A stretch of DNA of 64,000 nt, taken from positions 1 through 64,000 of the forward strand of contig CANRMA010000006.1 in assembly GCA_947631625.1 (NCBI GenBank), in the 5' to 3' direction. A program made the translations under genes and the position numbers. Numbering within the stretch: position 1 is the first letter of the stretch; each line of letters opens with the position of its first letter. Source of the stretch: an uncultured Lachnospiraceae bacterium. Its GTDB lineage: Bacteria; Bacillota; Clostridia; Lachnospirales; Lachnospiraceae. A model generated the notes under the pieces. The model had not been told where the DNA came from. It saw nothing but the letters and a program-made list of their open reading frames with translations, and searched no databases. Of this stretch, positions 18,888 to 27,734 are shown one piece after another.

Positions 18888-18894
18888 GATAGAC

Positions 18895-18931
18895 AAAGTG
18901 GTGGAAAGTGGTAATAAGTGGTTAAAAGTGG
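18895..18931 (+). promoter_or_regulatory. MraZ operator: four AAGTGG boxes at 10-bp steps
   Basis: The boxes AAAGTGG, AAAGTGG, TAAGTGG and AAAGTGG start at 18895, 18905, 18915 and 18925, an exact 10-bp period that puts them on one face of the helix. MraZ is known to bind such direct repeats ahead of its own gene and regulate the division cluster. Confidence 0.85.
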
Positions 18932-18995
18932 TGAATTTTAAGCCCTTGCACTGAGCACTGACCGTGGCAGACACTTTTGGGCAGGTGATTGGTAT

Positions 18996-19427
18996 ATGTT
19001 TATGGGAGAATACAATCACACAGTTGATACTAAGGGCAGGCTCATTATCCCGTCTAAGTTCCGCGAAGCCTTGGGCGATACGTTCGTGATAACTAAGGGG
19101 TTGGATGGCTGTCTGTTTGTCTATGACAATGAGGAGTGGGCTGTATTTGAAGAGAAACTGCGATCGCTGCCGCTTACAAATAAGGATGCCAGAAAATTCA
19201 CGCGTTTTTTCCTGGCGGGAGCTGCAGAAGCAGAAGTGGATAAGCAGGGAAGAATCCTGATACCTAATGTACTTAGAGAATTTGCAGACTTAAGCAAGGA
19301 TGTCGTTCTTATCGGAGTGGCGAGCAGAATAGAGATCTGGAGCAAAGAGCGCTTTGAAGAGATGGAAACATATGATGATATGGACGATATAGCCGAGCAT
19401 ATGGCGCAGTTGGGACTGGGTATCTGA
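18996..19427 (+). CDS. mraZ: Transcriptional regulator MraZ
   Basis: A 143-residue protein with two AbrB/SpoVT-like halves: [20 protein letters not shown] at the N-terminus and the second copy [19 protein letters not shown] near residue 75. MraZ forms ring oligomers that bind direct repeats in its own promoter and tune expression of the division and cell wall cluster. It is the first gene of that cluster here, directly behind four AAGTGG boxes. GCAGGTGA precedes the ATG. The gap to rsmH is short, indicating co-transcription. Confidence 0.96.
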   Translation: MFMGEYNHTVDTKGRLIIPSKFREALGDTFVITKGLDGCLFVYDNEEWAVFEEKLRSLPLTNKDARKFTRFFLAGAAEAEVDKQGRILIPNVLREFADLSKDVVLIGVASRIEIWSKERFEEMETYDDMDDIAEHMAQLGLGI

Positions 19428-19468
19428 GTTTGGGATATCCGGGCTGCGGGAAAGACATAGGAAGCAGG

Positions 19469-20410
19469 ATGGAATTTAAGCATACATCGGTTCTTTTGGA
19501 AGAGACAATAGAAAATCTCAGGATAAAACCTGATGGGATTTACGTGGACGGAACGCTTGGAGGCGGCGGGCATTCATACCGTATCGCCTCTGAGCTTGGA
19601 GAGAGCGGCAGGCTTATCGGAATAGATCAGGACGGAGAGGCCATTGAGGCTGCCGGCAAAAGGCTTTTGCCGTTTGGGGAAAAGGTTACGCTCATACGTG
19701 ACAATTACTGCAACATGAGAAGCGTTCTTAATAAGCTTGGGATAGATAAGGCTGATGGGATAGTGTTGGATCTCGGAGTGTCTTCTTATCAGCTTGACAA
19801 TGCCGAAAGAGGGTTCTCATATAAATATGATGCGCCTTTGGACATGCGTATGGATAAAAGGCAGTCGTTTAGCGCGAGCGATATTGTAAATGGCTATTCC
19901 GAGATGGAGCTTTATCGTGTCATCAGGGATTATGGGGAGGAAAGATTTGCCAAAAACATTGCAAAGCATATTGCTTTGGCAAGAAAGGACAAGCCCATAG
20001 AGACTACGGGAGAACTCAATGAGATAATCAAAGCGGCCATTCCCGCCAAAATGAGAGCTGTTGGCGGACATCCGTCCAAAAGGACTTTTCAGGCGATAAG
20101 GATAGAGTGTAACAGGGAATTGGAAGTGCTTAAGTCATCGTTGGACGAGTTTATTGAAATGCTTGCTCCGAGGGGCAGACTTTGTATCATTACATTTCAT
20201 TCGTTAGAGGACAGGATAGTCAAAGCTGCGTTTAAGAAAAATGAAAATCCCTGTACGTGTCCGCCGGATTTCCCGGTGTGCGTATGCGGACAGGTTTCCA
20301 AAGGGAAGGTAATAACAGGCAAACCTATTCTGCCCTCGGAAGAAGAAATGAAGCAGAACAAACGTTCGAAAAGCGCCAAGCTGAGAGTGTTTGAAAAAAG
20401 CAGACTTTAA
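19469..20410 (+). CDS. rsmH: 16S rRNA (cytosine-1402-N4)-methyltransferase RsmH
   Basis: A 313-residue SAM-dependent methyltransferase acting on C1402 in the ribosomal P site. Visible motifs: [12 protein letters not shown] start, [10 protein letters not shown] (SAM loop), [38 protein letters not shown] and [10 protein letters not shown]. The start at 19469 fits the family N-terminus and follows AGGAAG; an upstream in-frame TTG at 19430 would add 13 unconserved residues. The 3' end lies within a 24-base tandem repeat that includes the stop codon. Confidence 0.95.
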   Translation: MEFKHTSVLLEETIENLRIKPDGIYVDGTLGGGGHSYRIASELGESGRLIGIDQDGEAIEAAGKRLLPFGEKVTLIRDNYCNMRSVLNKLGIDKADGIVLDLGVSSYQLDNAERGFSYKYDAPLDMRMDKRQSFSASDIVNGYSEMELYRVIRDYGEERFAKNIAKHIALARKDKPIETTGELNEIIKAAIPAKMRAVGGHPSKRTFQAIRIECNRELEVLKSSLDEFIEMLAPRGRLCIITFHSLEDRIVKAAFKKNENPCTCPPDFPVCVCGQVSKGKVITGKPILPSEEEMKQNKRSKSAKLRVFEKSRL

Positions 20411-20452
20411 TAGGATAATTTGTATAAACTTTAATAGGGTAATTTGTATAAA
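20405..20452 (+). repeat. Two tandem copies of a 24-bp unit after rsmH
   Basis: Copy 1 at 20405-20428 includes the rsmH stop codon and copy 2 at 20429-20452 follows directly, with a single A/G difference. It looks like slippage or a local duplication that lengthened the rsmH-ftsL spacer. Confidence 0.8.
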
Positions 20453-20489
20453 TATATTGATTTATGAGTATGAAAGGATTATTTTAGAA

Positions 20490-20936
20490 ATGGCGGCAGT
20501 TCGTGAAAGAAGTTACATACAGGGTAATACGGTCAGAAAACTCGACGTTGCAAGGGAGCTTGAAAAAAAGCCCCGTAAACGTTTAAGCAACGCGGCCAGA
20601 AAAAACAGGGAGAAAGCCGGAAATATGAGCGCAGGCTATGTTTTGTTTTTGAGTCTCGCTTTAGTTGCCGTTGGATGGATATTATTCAATTATATAAAGC
20701 TTCAGGCTGATATTACCAATGACATAAATCAGATCTCATCTTTGGAGAGGGAATTAAACGACCTTAAGCTTTCAAATGATGAAGAATATAACAGAATAAC
20801 AAGCAGCGTCGATCTTGAGGAGGTAAGGAGAATAGCCATTCAGGAGCTTGGCATGACATATGCCGGTGAAGGGCAGATAATTACTTTTAAAAGTGAGAAC
20901 AGTGATTATGTGAAACAGATGGCCTCTATTCCGTAA
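20490..20936 (+). CDS. ftsL: FtsL-like cell division protein
   Basis: A 148-residue bitopic membrane protein. It has a basic cytoplasmic N-terminus (KKPRKRLSNAARKNR), one membrane segment (YVLFLSLALVAVGWILF) and an extracytoplasmic coiled coil (INQISSLERELNDLKLSNDE) ending in IAIQELGMTYAGEGQII, the layout of FtsL/DivIC proteins. FtsL bridges FtsQ/DivIB and FtsB/DivIC and activates septal FtsW-PBP synthesis. The ATG at 20490 follows AAAGGA; in-frame codons back to 20391 overlap rsmH and the repeat and are unlikely to be used. Position between rsmH and a PBP gene is the classical ftsL site. Confidence 0.85.
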   Translation: MAAVRERSYIQGNTVRKLDVARELEKKPRKRLSNAARKNREKAGNMSAGYVLFLSLALVAVGWILFNYIKLQADITNDINQISSLERELNDLKLSNDEEYNRITSSVDLEEVRRIAIQELGMTYAGEGQIITFKSENSDYVKQMASIP

Positions 20937-21013
20937 GCTTTGCCGTGATCTTATACGGGCGTATCTGTGCCTTGGCGCAGAGCTTGCGGGTTTAGTCGGT
21001 ATGGAGGGGTTGT

Positions 21014-23356
21014 ATGGCAGGAAGAAATACGTCGTATGGACGTATAAGCAGATTTACGATCAGGATGCAGAAAAAGCTTTTAGTGCTTTTTGTGCTTATA
21101 TTGTTGGCCTTTGCAGGTCTTAGCGTACGTTTGTTCCTGATAAACAGAGATAATGGAGAGAAGTATAAAAAACAGGTATTGTCGCAGCAGGAGTATGATT
21201 CTGTGACGATACCTTTTAAACGTGGGGAGATAGTTGATGCTAACGGCACGCTGCTTGCAGTAAGCAATAAGGTGTACAATGTAATTCTGGATACCAAGGT
21301 CCTTATGGATAAAAAAGATAATCTGGAGCCGACACTGGCGGCTCTTAAGAGCGCTTTCGGCATAGATACGGCGCCGGTCAGGGATTATATATCATCTCAC
21401 CCGGAGTCGTCCTATTATGTGCTTGATAAGCGCGTTGAATATGAAAAAGTGGAGAAATTTAAGGAACTGCAGAAGGACGAAAAAAACGGTTCCAAGATCA
21501 AAGGGATATGGTTTGAGGATGAATATAAAAGGGAGTATCCCAACGGTTCCCTTGCCTGCGACGTCATCGGTTTTACAAGAAGCGACAATGCGGGCATGTA
21601 TGGGCTTGAGGAATATTATAATGATATTTTAAGCGGCACGAACGGCCGTGAATACGGATATCTTAACAATGATTCCAACGTGCAGAGAACTACGGTGGCG
21701 GCCAAAGACGGATATAACATCCAGACTACGATAGACGCCAATATTCAGAGCATAGTCGAAAAGAAGCTTAAGGATTACAACGAGAAATATAAGGATAATT
21801 ACAGGGAAGGCAACGGCGCCGAAAATGTAGGCTGTATAATAATGGAGATAAATACCGGCAATATACTTGCAATGGCAAATTATCCGGTATATGATTTGAA
21901 TGATATACGAAATACCGATAATCTTATAGGAATGCCTGAACTTGATGAGAAGAGTAAAAAGACCGGAGAATATCTTACACAGGAAAAAATAGACGCAATG
22001 GATAACGAAGCCATATACAGACAGTTTGACGCGCTGTGGAAGAATTTCTGCATATCGGATGCTTATGAGCCGGGGTCTGTCGCCAAGCCCTTTACGGTCG
22101 CGGCGGCTTTGGAGTGCGGCGCGATCACTGGTAATGAAACTTATGTCTGCAATGGGAGCCTTGAGGTAGGCGGATGGCCTATCCACTGCCATAACACATA
22201 CGGGGACGGTGAACTTACCATAGCCGAGGGAATAGAGCGGTCCTGCAACGTTGTGCTTATGAATGTTGCTTTCCAGCTTGGCAAAGACAGATTCGTGGAT
22301 TATCAGCATGAGTTTGGTTTCGGTCTAAAAACTAATATAGATCTGGCAGGAGAAGCCAGAACAGCGGCCCTTGTATACAATAAAGACAATATAGGCCAGG
22401 CCGAACTTGCAACAGGTTCATTCGGCCAGAGTTTTAACGCTACCATGATACAGATGATAACGGGATATTGTTCATTAATAAACGGCGGAAAGTTTTATGA
22501 GCCTCATGTGGTCAGCAAGATTACGACAGCCGACGGAGCGACGGTTGAAAATATTGAACCGAGGGTGCTGAAGCAGACGGTTTCGCCCTCTACAAGCGAG
22601 AAGATACTGGAGTATTGCAATCAGGTAGTTACCGGGGAAAAAGGAACCGGTAAGACCGCAAGACCCGCAGGTTACATGATAGGCGGTAAGACGGGAACGG
22701 CGGAAACGCTGCCGCGTAATAATAATGAGTATGTGGTTTCGTTTATGGGTTATGCGCCGGCGGACGATCCGCAGATAGCGATCTACGTCGTGGTGGACAG
22801 GCCCAATGTGCAGTATCAGGATGACGCCAAGTTCGCAACGGGAATAGTCAGATCCGTCTTGACGGAGGTCCTGCCTTATCTTAATATTTTTATGACTGAA
22901 GAATTAAGCGACGACGAAAGAGCGGAACTTGAGGCTTTGGAGCTGTCGATAAGGCAGCCTGTCGCAGATGATGAAACGCATACGGAAGAAGGCGTTGAAG
23001 GCGGAGACGGAGAAACTGTGCAGGATGGCGGCGCCGGAAATGATAATGCCGACAGCGCGGGCGGAACCGATGAAGACGGCGGAAATGGGGAAACCGGTTC
23101 TGAGGACAAAGAAGCGGGCGATACCGCGGATGGTGACGAAACGGAAGACGGCGGGAACTCAGAAATATGGAAAACCTTTCCGATAGATCCGGAAACCGGT
23201 TATGCCAAAGATCCTGCTACCGGCGCGTTGGTAGATCCTGAGACCGGGGCTGTCATAAATTCAACGATCATGCCGATCGGGGAAGATGGAGAAGGAGCGG
23301 GCGGAGTAGGAGAGCCGCCGAAAGATACGGGAGCGGAGGATAACAATCCTACTTAA
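21014..23356 (+). CDS. Class B penicillin-binding protein (FtsI/PBP2B-like) with acidic C-terminal tail
   Basis: A 780-residue septal transpeptidase candidate. One N-terminal membrane anchor (residues about 20-40) is followed by a PBP-dimer domain and the transpeptidase domain with SxxK as S355-V-A-K358, SxN as S410-C-N412 and KTGT at 559-562. No PASTA domain is seen. The last roughly 125 residues form a Gly/Asp/Glu-rich extracytoplasmic tail containing DPETG/DPATG repeats, unusual for this family. It lies in the ftsI slot of the cluster. A second class B PBP follows, so the two presumably divide vegetative and sporulation roles; which is which cannot be settled from sequence. Confidence 0.9.
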   Translation: MAGRNTSYGRISRFTIRMQKKLLVLFVLILLAFAGLSVRLFLINRDNGEKYKKQVLSQQEYDSVTIPFKRGEIVDANGTLLAVSNKVYNVILDTKVLMDKKDNLEPTLAALKSAFGIDTAPVRDYISSHPESSYYVLDKRVEYEKVEKFKELQKDEKNGSKIKGIWFEDEYKREYPNGSLACDVIGFTRSDNAGMYGLEEYYNDILSGTNGREYGYLNNDSNVQRTTVAAKDGYNIQTTIDANIQSIVEKKLKDYNEKYKDNYREGNGAENVGCIIMEINTGNILAMANYPVYDLNDIRNTDNLIGMPELDEKSKKTGEYLTQEKIDAMDNEAIYRQFDALWKNFCISDAYEPGSVAKPFTVAAALECGAITGNETYVCNGSLEVGGWPIHCHNTYGDGELTIAEGIERSCNVVLMNVAFQLGKDRFVDYQHEFGFGLKTNIDLAGEARTAALVYNKDNIGQAELATGSFGQSFNATMIQMITGYCSLINGGKFYEPHVVSKITTADGATVENIEPRVLKQTVSPSTSEKILEYCNQVVTGEKGTGKTARPAGYMIGGKTGTAETLPRNNNEYVVSFMGYAPADDPQIAIYVVVDRPNVQYQDDAKFATGIVRSVLTEVLPYLNIFMTEELSDDERAELEALELSIRQPVADDETHTEEGVEGGDGETVQDGGAGNDNADSAGGTDEDGGNGETGSEDKEAGDTADGDETEDGGNSEIWKTFPIDPETGYAKDPATGALVDPETGAVINSTIMPIGEDGEGAGGVGEPPKDTGAEDNNPT

Positions 23357-23378
23357 GTAAGAATTAAGTTCGTATGAA

Positions 23379-23430
23379 TAACCTCATAAAAACGGTAATA
23401 AATTATATTAATACCTTTTTATGAGGTTAT
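23379..23430 (+). other. Long inverted repeat between the two PBP genes
   Basis: TAACCTCATAAAAA at 23379-23392 pairs perfectly with TTTTTATGAGGTTA at 23416-23429 (14 bp), with partial extension inward (GGTAAT against ATTAATACC around one bulged C). In RNA this hairpin hides an in-frame ATG at 23421. It lacks a classical GC stem plus T-run, so it may be a processing or attenuation element rather than a strong terminator. Confidence 0.7.
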
Positions 23431-23438
23431 ATTGCGAA

Positions 23439-25184
23439 ATGAAAGAAGCGGAACATACCCATAAGACATATCACAGAAACAAGACCGTGGCGGTAATGTT
23501 TATCTGCCTTTTGCTTTTTATGGGACTGATAGCAAGGCTTGTGTATCTGATGGTTTTTCAGTCCGAATATTATACGCAGAAGGCTAAGGAACTGCATGAA
23601 AGGGAACGTACCATAAAGGCGGCAAGGGGAAGGATAATTGACGCTAACGGAGAAGTTATAGCCGATAATAAGACGGTCTGCACTATTTCCGTAATACATA
23701 ATCAGATTGAAGATGCAGATCGTGTGACGGAAGTGCTATCCAAAGAACTCGGTTTATCGGAAGAATATGTACGAAAGCGCGTAGATAAATATTCGTCCAT
23801 AGAGAAGATAAAAAGCAATGTGGATAAGTCTGTGGGTGATATCATACGTGCTTATGAACTTGCCGGAGTCAAGGTGGATGAGGATTATAAACGTTATTAT
23901 CCATATGAGTCTCTGGCGTCCAAAGTGCTTGGCTTTACCGGAGGGGACAATCAGGGCATAATCGGCCTGGAGGTAAAGTATGAAGAATATCTGCAGGGAA
24001 GGGCGGGAACAATACTTACCGTGACCGATGCCAAGGGAGTGGAAGTGGCAAAAGCCGGTGAGGAGCGGATCGAACCCGTAAACGGGGATGATCTATATAT
24101 AAGCATGGATATGAATATCCAGAGCTACGCCACCCAGCTTGCCTTACAGACCATGGAAACCAAACAGGCCGACAGCGTTTCCTTTATTGTAATGAATCCG
24201 CGAAACGGCGAACTTATGGCGATGGTGAATGTGCCTGAATTTGACCTGAACAATCCTTATACGCTGCCGGATGGCGTTAATGCCGAAGGCTTGAGCGAGG
24301 AAAAGAAGCAGGAACTTTTGAACGGGATGTGGCGTAACGGCTGCATAAACGATACATATGAGCCGGGTTCCACGTTTAAGATAGTGACCGCCACTGCCGC
24401 GCTTGAAGAGGGAGTTGTTACGGTCAATGATAATTTTAACTGTCCCGGCTATGTAATGGTGGGCGACAGGAGGATCAGGTGTCATAAAATTGCGGGGCAT
24501 GGAGCCGAGAATTTTGTTGAGGCTACCATGAATTCATGCAACCCGGTTTTTGTGACGATAGGATTAAGGCTCGGAGTTGACAACTATTATAAATATTTTA
24601 AGAAGTTCGGCCTGCTTGATAAAACAGGCATAGACCTTCCCGGGGAAGCGGGGACGATCATGCATAAAAAAGAAAACATAGGGCAGGTGGAGCTTGCGAC
24701 GATCTCTTTCGGACAGTCGTTTCAGATTACTCCGATACAGCTTGCGGTTACCGCGGCGTCTGTCGTAAACGGAGGAAACCGCGTCACGCCGCATTTTGGA
24801 GTAAGGGTGGTTTCGTCTGATTCGGGTGAGAGCAGATCTTTTACATATAAAGTCAGGAAAAATGTGGTGTCTAAAGAGACTTCCGAAACCATGCGTTATA
24901 TTTTGGAGCAGGTTGTGGAAAACGGCGGCGGGAAAAAAGCATACATAGAGGGCAGACGTATAGGCGGCAAGACCGCGACAAGCCAGACGCTTCCCAGAGG
25001 AAGCGGAAAGTATATAGCTTCTTTTCTGGGTTTTTATCCTGCGGACGATCCCGAGGTGTTGGCGCTTTGCATAATAAATAATCCGCAGGGCGTATATTAC
25101 GGGGGTCAGATAGCTGCTCCGGTCGTAAAAGAGCTTTTTGAAAATATTCTTCCTTATTTGGAGAATATGGATTATAATAAATGA
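23439..25184 (+). CDS. Second class B penicillin-binding protein (SpoVD/FtsI-like) with a KTAT motif
   Basis: A 581-residue protein: cytoplasmic His/Lys-rich N-terminus, one membrane segment (VAVMFICLLLFMGLIARLV), PBP-dimer domain (AARGRIIDANGEVIADN), then the transpeptidase domain with S311-T-F-K314, S366-C-N368 and K511-T-A-T514. The third motif is normally KTG(T/S); here the glycine is alanine (codon GCG), in an otherwise intact GGKTATSQTLPRGSG context. SpoVD-type PBPs make the spore cortex with SpoVE, while others act at the septum. ATG 23439 is chosen because the alternative at 23421 lies within the hairpin and has no ribosome site. No PASTA domain. Confidence 0.88.
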   Translation: MKEAEHTHKTYHRNKTVAVMFICLLLFMGLIARLVYLMVFQSEYYTQKAKELHERERTIKAARGRIIDANGEVIADNKTVCTISVIHNQIEDADRVTEVLSKELGLSEEYVRKRVDKYSSIEKIKSNVDKSVGDIIRAYELAGVKVDEDYKRYYPYESLASKVLGFTGGDNQGIIGLEVKYEEYLQGRAGTILTVTDAKGVEVAKAGEERIEPVNGDDLYISMDMNIQSYATQLALQTMETKQADSVSFIVMNPRNGELMAMVNVPEFDLNNPYTLPDGVNAEGLSEEKKQELLNGMWRNGCINDTYEPGSTFKIVTATAALEEGVVTVNDNFNCPGYVMVGDRRIRCHKIAGHGAENFVEATMNSCNPVFVTIGLRLGVDNYYKYFKKFGLLDKTGIDLPGEAGTIMHKKENIGQVELATISFGQSFQITPIQLAVTAASVVNGGNRVTPHFGVRVVSSDSGESRSFTYKVRKNVVSKETSETMRYILEQVVENGGGKKAYIEGRRIGGKTATSQTLPRGSGKYIASFLGFYPADDPEVLALCIINNPQGVYYGGQIAAPVVKELFENILPYLENMDYNK

Positions 25185-25253
25185 GTATATTTAAGACAAG
25201 ACTGATACCGGAAGCGGAATAAACGATCATATGTTGAGAGGAGTGAGGGGTAA

Positions 25254-26210
25254 GTGAACGCAACTATTCTTATGTCAGTCATTATATCATTTGCCATAAG
25301 CGTGGTGTTGGGACCTGTGGTAATTCCTTTTCTGCGCAGGCTTAAAATAGGTCAGACAGTCAGGGATGAGGGACCTAAAGAGCATTTGAAAAAGAACGGT
25401 ACGCCGACAATGGGCGGCATACTTATATTGATCAGCGTTGTGGTCACTTCGATCATTTTTGTAAAAGATTATCCCTCCATAATTCCGATACTTTTTGTTA
25501 CGTTGGGTTTTGGCCTGATAGGCTTTCTGGATGATTATATCAAAGTTGTGCTCAGGCGGTCAATGGGACTTAGGGCATGGCAGAAAATGCTCCTGCAGAT
25601 CATTGTGACCGGTGTGTTTGCGTATTATATCACACATTTTACCGGTGTGTCGCTTGCGATGCGGGTCCCGTTTATGAAAGGAACATATCTGGACTTTGGA
25701 GTATTTAACATACCCATACTGTTTTTTATAGTGATAGGCACGGTTAATGGGGCGAACTTTACCGACGGGCTTGACGGACTTGCAAGCTCTGTTACCGTAC
25801 TGATAGCGACGTTTTTTACAGTAGTGGCGATCGGGCTGCATAGCGGCATAGAACCGATCACCTGCGCGGTTGTCGGCGCATTGTTGGGATTTTTACTGTT
25901 TAACGTACATCCCGCGAGCGTGTTTATGGGGGATACGGGTTCGCTTGCGCTTGGAGGTTTTGTAGCCGCCACGGCGTATATGATGCAGATGCCTGTCTAT
26001 CTGGCGATAGTGTGTTTTATATATGTGATAGAGGTGCTGTCCGTTATTATTCAGGTATCTTATTTTAAGATATCGGGCGGAAAACGTATATTTAAGATGG
26101 CGCCCATACATCACCATTTTGAACTCTGCGGCTGGTCTGAGACCAGAGTGGTCGCGCTTTTTTCCATACTGACCGCAATACTGTGTCTTGTGGCGCTTAT
26201 GGGAATTTAG
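25254..26210 (+). CDS. mraY: Phospho-N-acetylmuramoyl-pentapeptide transferase MraY
   Basis: A 318-residue, about 10-segment membrane enzyme that makes lipid I from UDP-MurNAc-pentapeptide and undecaprenyl phosphate. Conserved pieces: DEGPKEHLKKNGTPTMGG, the aspartate pair in GFLDDYIKV, NGANFTDGLDGLA, FMGDTGSLALGG and the loop MAPIHHHFELCGWSE. It begins at GTG 25254 behind GGAGTGAGGGG. Part of the same operon as the PBPs and murD. Confidence 0.95.
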   Translation: MNATILMSVIISFAISVVLGPVVIPFLRRLKIGQTVRDEGPKEHLKKNGTPTMGGILILISVVVTSIIFVKDYPSIIPILFVTLGFGLIGFLDDYIKVVLRRSMGLRAWQKMLLQIIVTGVFAYYITHFTGVSLAMRVPFMKGTYLDFGVFNIPILFFIVIGTVNGANFTDGLDGLASSVTVLIATFFTVVAIGLHSGIEPITCAVVGALLGFLLFNVHPASVFMGDTGSLALGGFVAATAYMMQMPVYLAIVCFIYVIEVLSVIIQVSYFKISGGKRIFKMAPIHHHFELCGWSETRVVALFSILTAILCLVALMGI

Positions 26211-26250
26211 TGTAAAAAATAATAAGATTTATATGAAAGGCATGACAGAG

Positions 26251-27729
26251 ATGGATCTTACGGGTAAAAAAGTATTGGCAGTAGGCGCGGGAATAAGCGG
26301 AATAGGCGCTGTGCGGGCGCTCTGCGCGGCAGGAGCCGAGCCTGTCCTTTTTGACGAAAGCGACAAGGTGAATAAAGAAGATGTGGTAAAAAAGATAGAA
26401 GAGAGACTGAGGGAAGCAGAGCCGACAAAGAAAAAGACGGCAGAGAAAGAATTGACAGAGAAAGAAGCGGCGGAGGAAGAAACTGCAAATAAGGGCGCGG
26501 CAGACGAAAAAACGAGGGGCATGCGTAAAGTCCCGGTGTATACGGTAACGCTGCCTTCCGAGGTAAAAGCGGATATTGATTTGGTGGTCTTAAGTCCCGG
26601 TGTGCCCGTTGATACTGAATTTGTGTCTGAATTTAGAGACAGAGGCATAAAAATATGGGGAGAGATCGAGCTTGCTTATGAGCTTGGAAAAGGCAAAGTC
26701 GCAGCGATCACGGGAACCAACGGTAAGACTACGACAACTTCTCTGGTAGGCGAGATAATGAAGGCCTGGTATAAGAGCGTATATGTGGTCGGGAATATAG
26801 GCAACCCATATACCGAAGCTGCGCCTGAGTCAACTGACGATACTGTTACGGTAGCAGAGATAAGCAGTTTCCAGTTAGAGACAATAGAAGCCTTTCACCC
26901 AAAGGTATCGGCTATTTTGAATATAACGCCCGACCATTTGAACAGGCATCATACTATGGAGAATTACGTCGCGGTAAAAGAGCGCATTGCCATGAACCAG
27001 ACTAAAGAAGATATCTGTGTATTGAATTATGAAAATGAATATACAAGAAAGTTCGGCGGGGACTGCCCGGCAAGGGTCGTGTATTTTTCATCGAAGAGAA
27101 AACTTGATGATGGGTTGTATCTGGACGGGGAAGATATTTACAGGGCTGAGGGCGGAGTTGCCGAAAAGCTGATGAATATCCATGACATGAATCTGGTGGG
27201 TATCTGTAATGTGGAAAATGTAATGGCTGCGATCGCCATAGCTTCGGGCATGGACGTCCCCATGAATATTATTCTTGAGACCGTAAAGAATTTTAAAGCG
27301 GTGGAGCACAGGATAGAGTTCGTGGCGACAAAGCGGGGAGTGGATTATTACAATGATTCCAAGGGAACCAATCCCGATGCAGCCATTCAGGGGATCAGGG
27401 CAATGACTAAGCCTACGATACTGATAGGCGGAGGTTATGATAAAGGAAGCGAGTATGACGAGTGGATACAGGCTTTCGACGGCAAGGTAAAATGCCTGTG
27501 CCTTATAGGACAGACTAAGGAAAAGATTGCAAAATGTGCAGAAAAATACGGTATTTCGAATATAATACTGGCGCAGACTTTTGAAGAGGCTTTCAATATC
27601 TGTGTAGACAATGCCAAAGAAGGGGATGCGGTACTGCTTTCTCCCGCCTGCGCAAGTTGGGGAATGTTTAAAAACTATGAAGAAAGAGGCCGCATCTTTA
27701 AAGAGTATGTAAATGATTTGAAGGAGTAA
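26251..27729 (+). CDS. murD: UDP-N-acetylmuramoyl-L-alanine--D-glutamate ligase MurD with a charged insertion
   Basis: A cytoplasmic ATP-dependent ligase adding D-Glu to UDP-MurNAc-L-Ala. It shows an N-terminal nucleotide-binding GAGISGIGAVRA, the ATP loop ITGTNGKTTTT at about 152-162, EISSFQLE, NITPDHLNRH, and the C-terminal YYNDSKGTNPDAA and LLSPACASWGMF. The product is about 492 residues rather than the usual 440-460. The excess is a Lys/Glu/Ala-rich segment at about residues 45-83 (units such as KKTAEKELTEKEAAEEE) inserted in domain 1. ATG 26251 with GAAAGG 10 bases upstream gives the usual N-terminus; ATGs at 26233 and 26242 are alternatives. Confidence 0.93.
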   Translation: MDLTGKKVLAVGAGISGIGAVRALCAAGAEPVLFDESDKVNKEDVVKKIEERLREAEPTKKKTAEKELTEKEAAEEETANKGAADEKTRGMRKVPVYTVTLPSEVKADIDLVVLSPGVPVDTEFVSEFRDRGIKIWGEIELAYELGKGKVAAITGTNGKTTTTSLVGEIMKAWYKSVYVVGNIGNPYTEAAPESTDDTVTVAEISSFQLETIEAFHPKVSAILNITPDHLNRHHTMENYVAVKERIAMNQTKEDICVLNYENEYTRKFGGDCPARVVYFSSKRKLDDGLYLDGEDIYRAEGGVAEKLMNIHDMNLVGICNVENVMAAIAIASGMDVPMNIILETVKNFKAVEHRIEFVATKRGVDYYNDSKGTNPDAAIQGIRAMTKPTILIGGGYDKGSEYDEWIQAFDGKVKCLCLIGQTKEKIAKCAEKYGISNIILAQTFEEAFNICVDNAKEGDAVLLSPACASWGMFKNYEERGRIFKEYVNDLKE

Positions 27730-27734
27730 TCAGC

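Noticed and set aside
21629..22309. 226-residue open frame on the minus strand
   Set aside because: It is antisense to a PBP with intact motifs, has no ribosome site and no recognisable domain.
23421..23438. Upstream ATG as start of the second PBP
   Set aside because: It lies in the 3' arm of a perfect hairpin and lacks a ribosome site.
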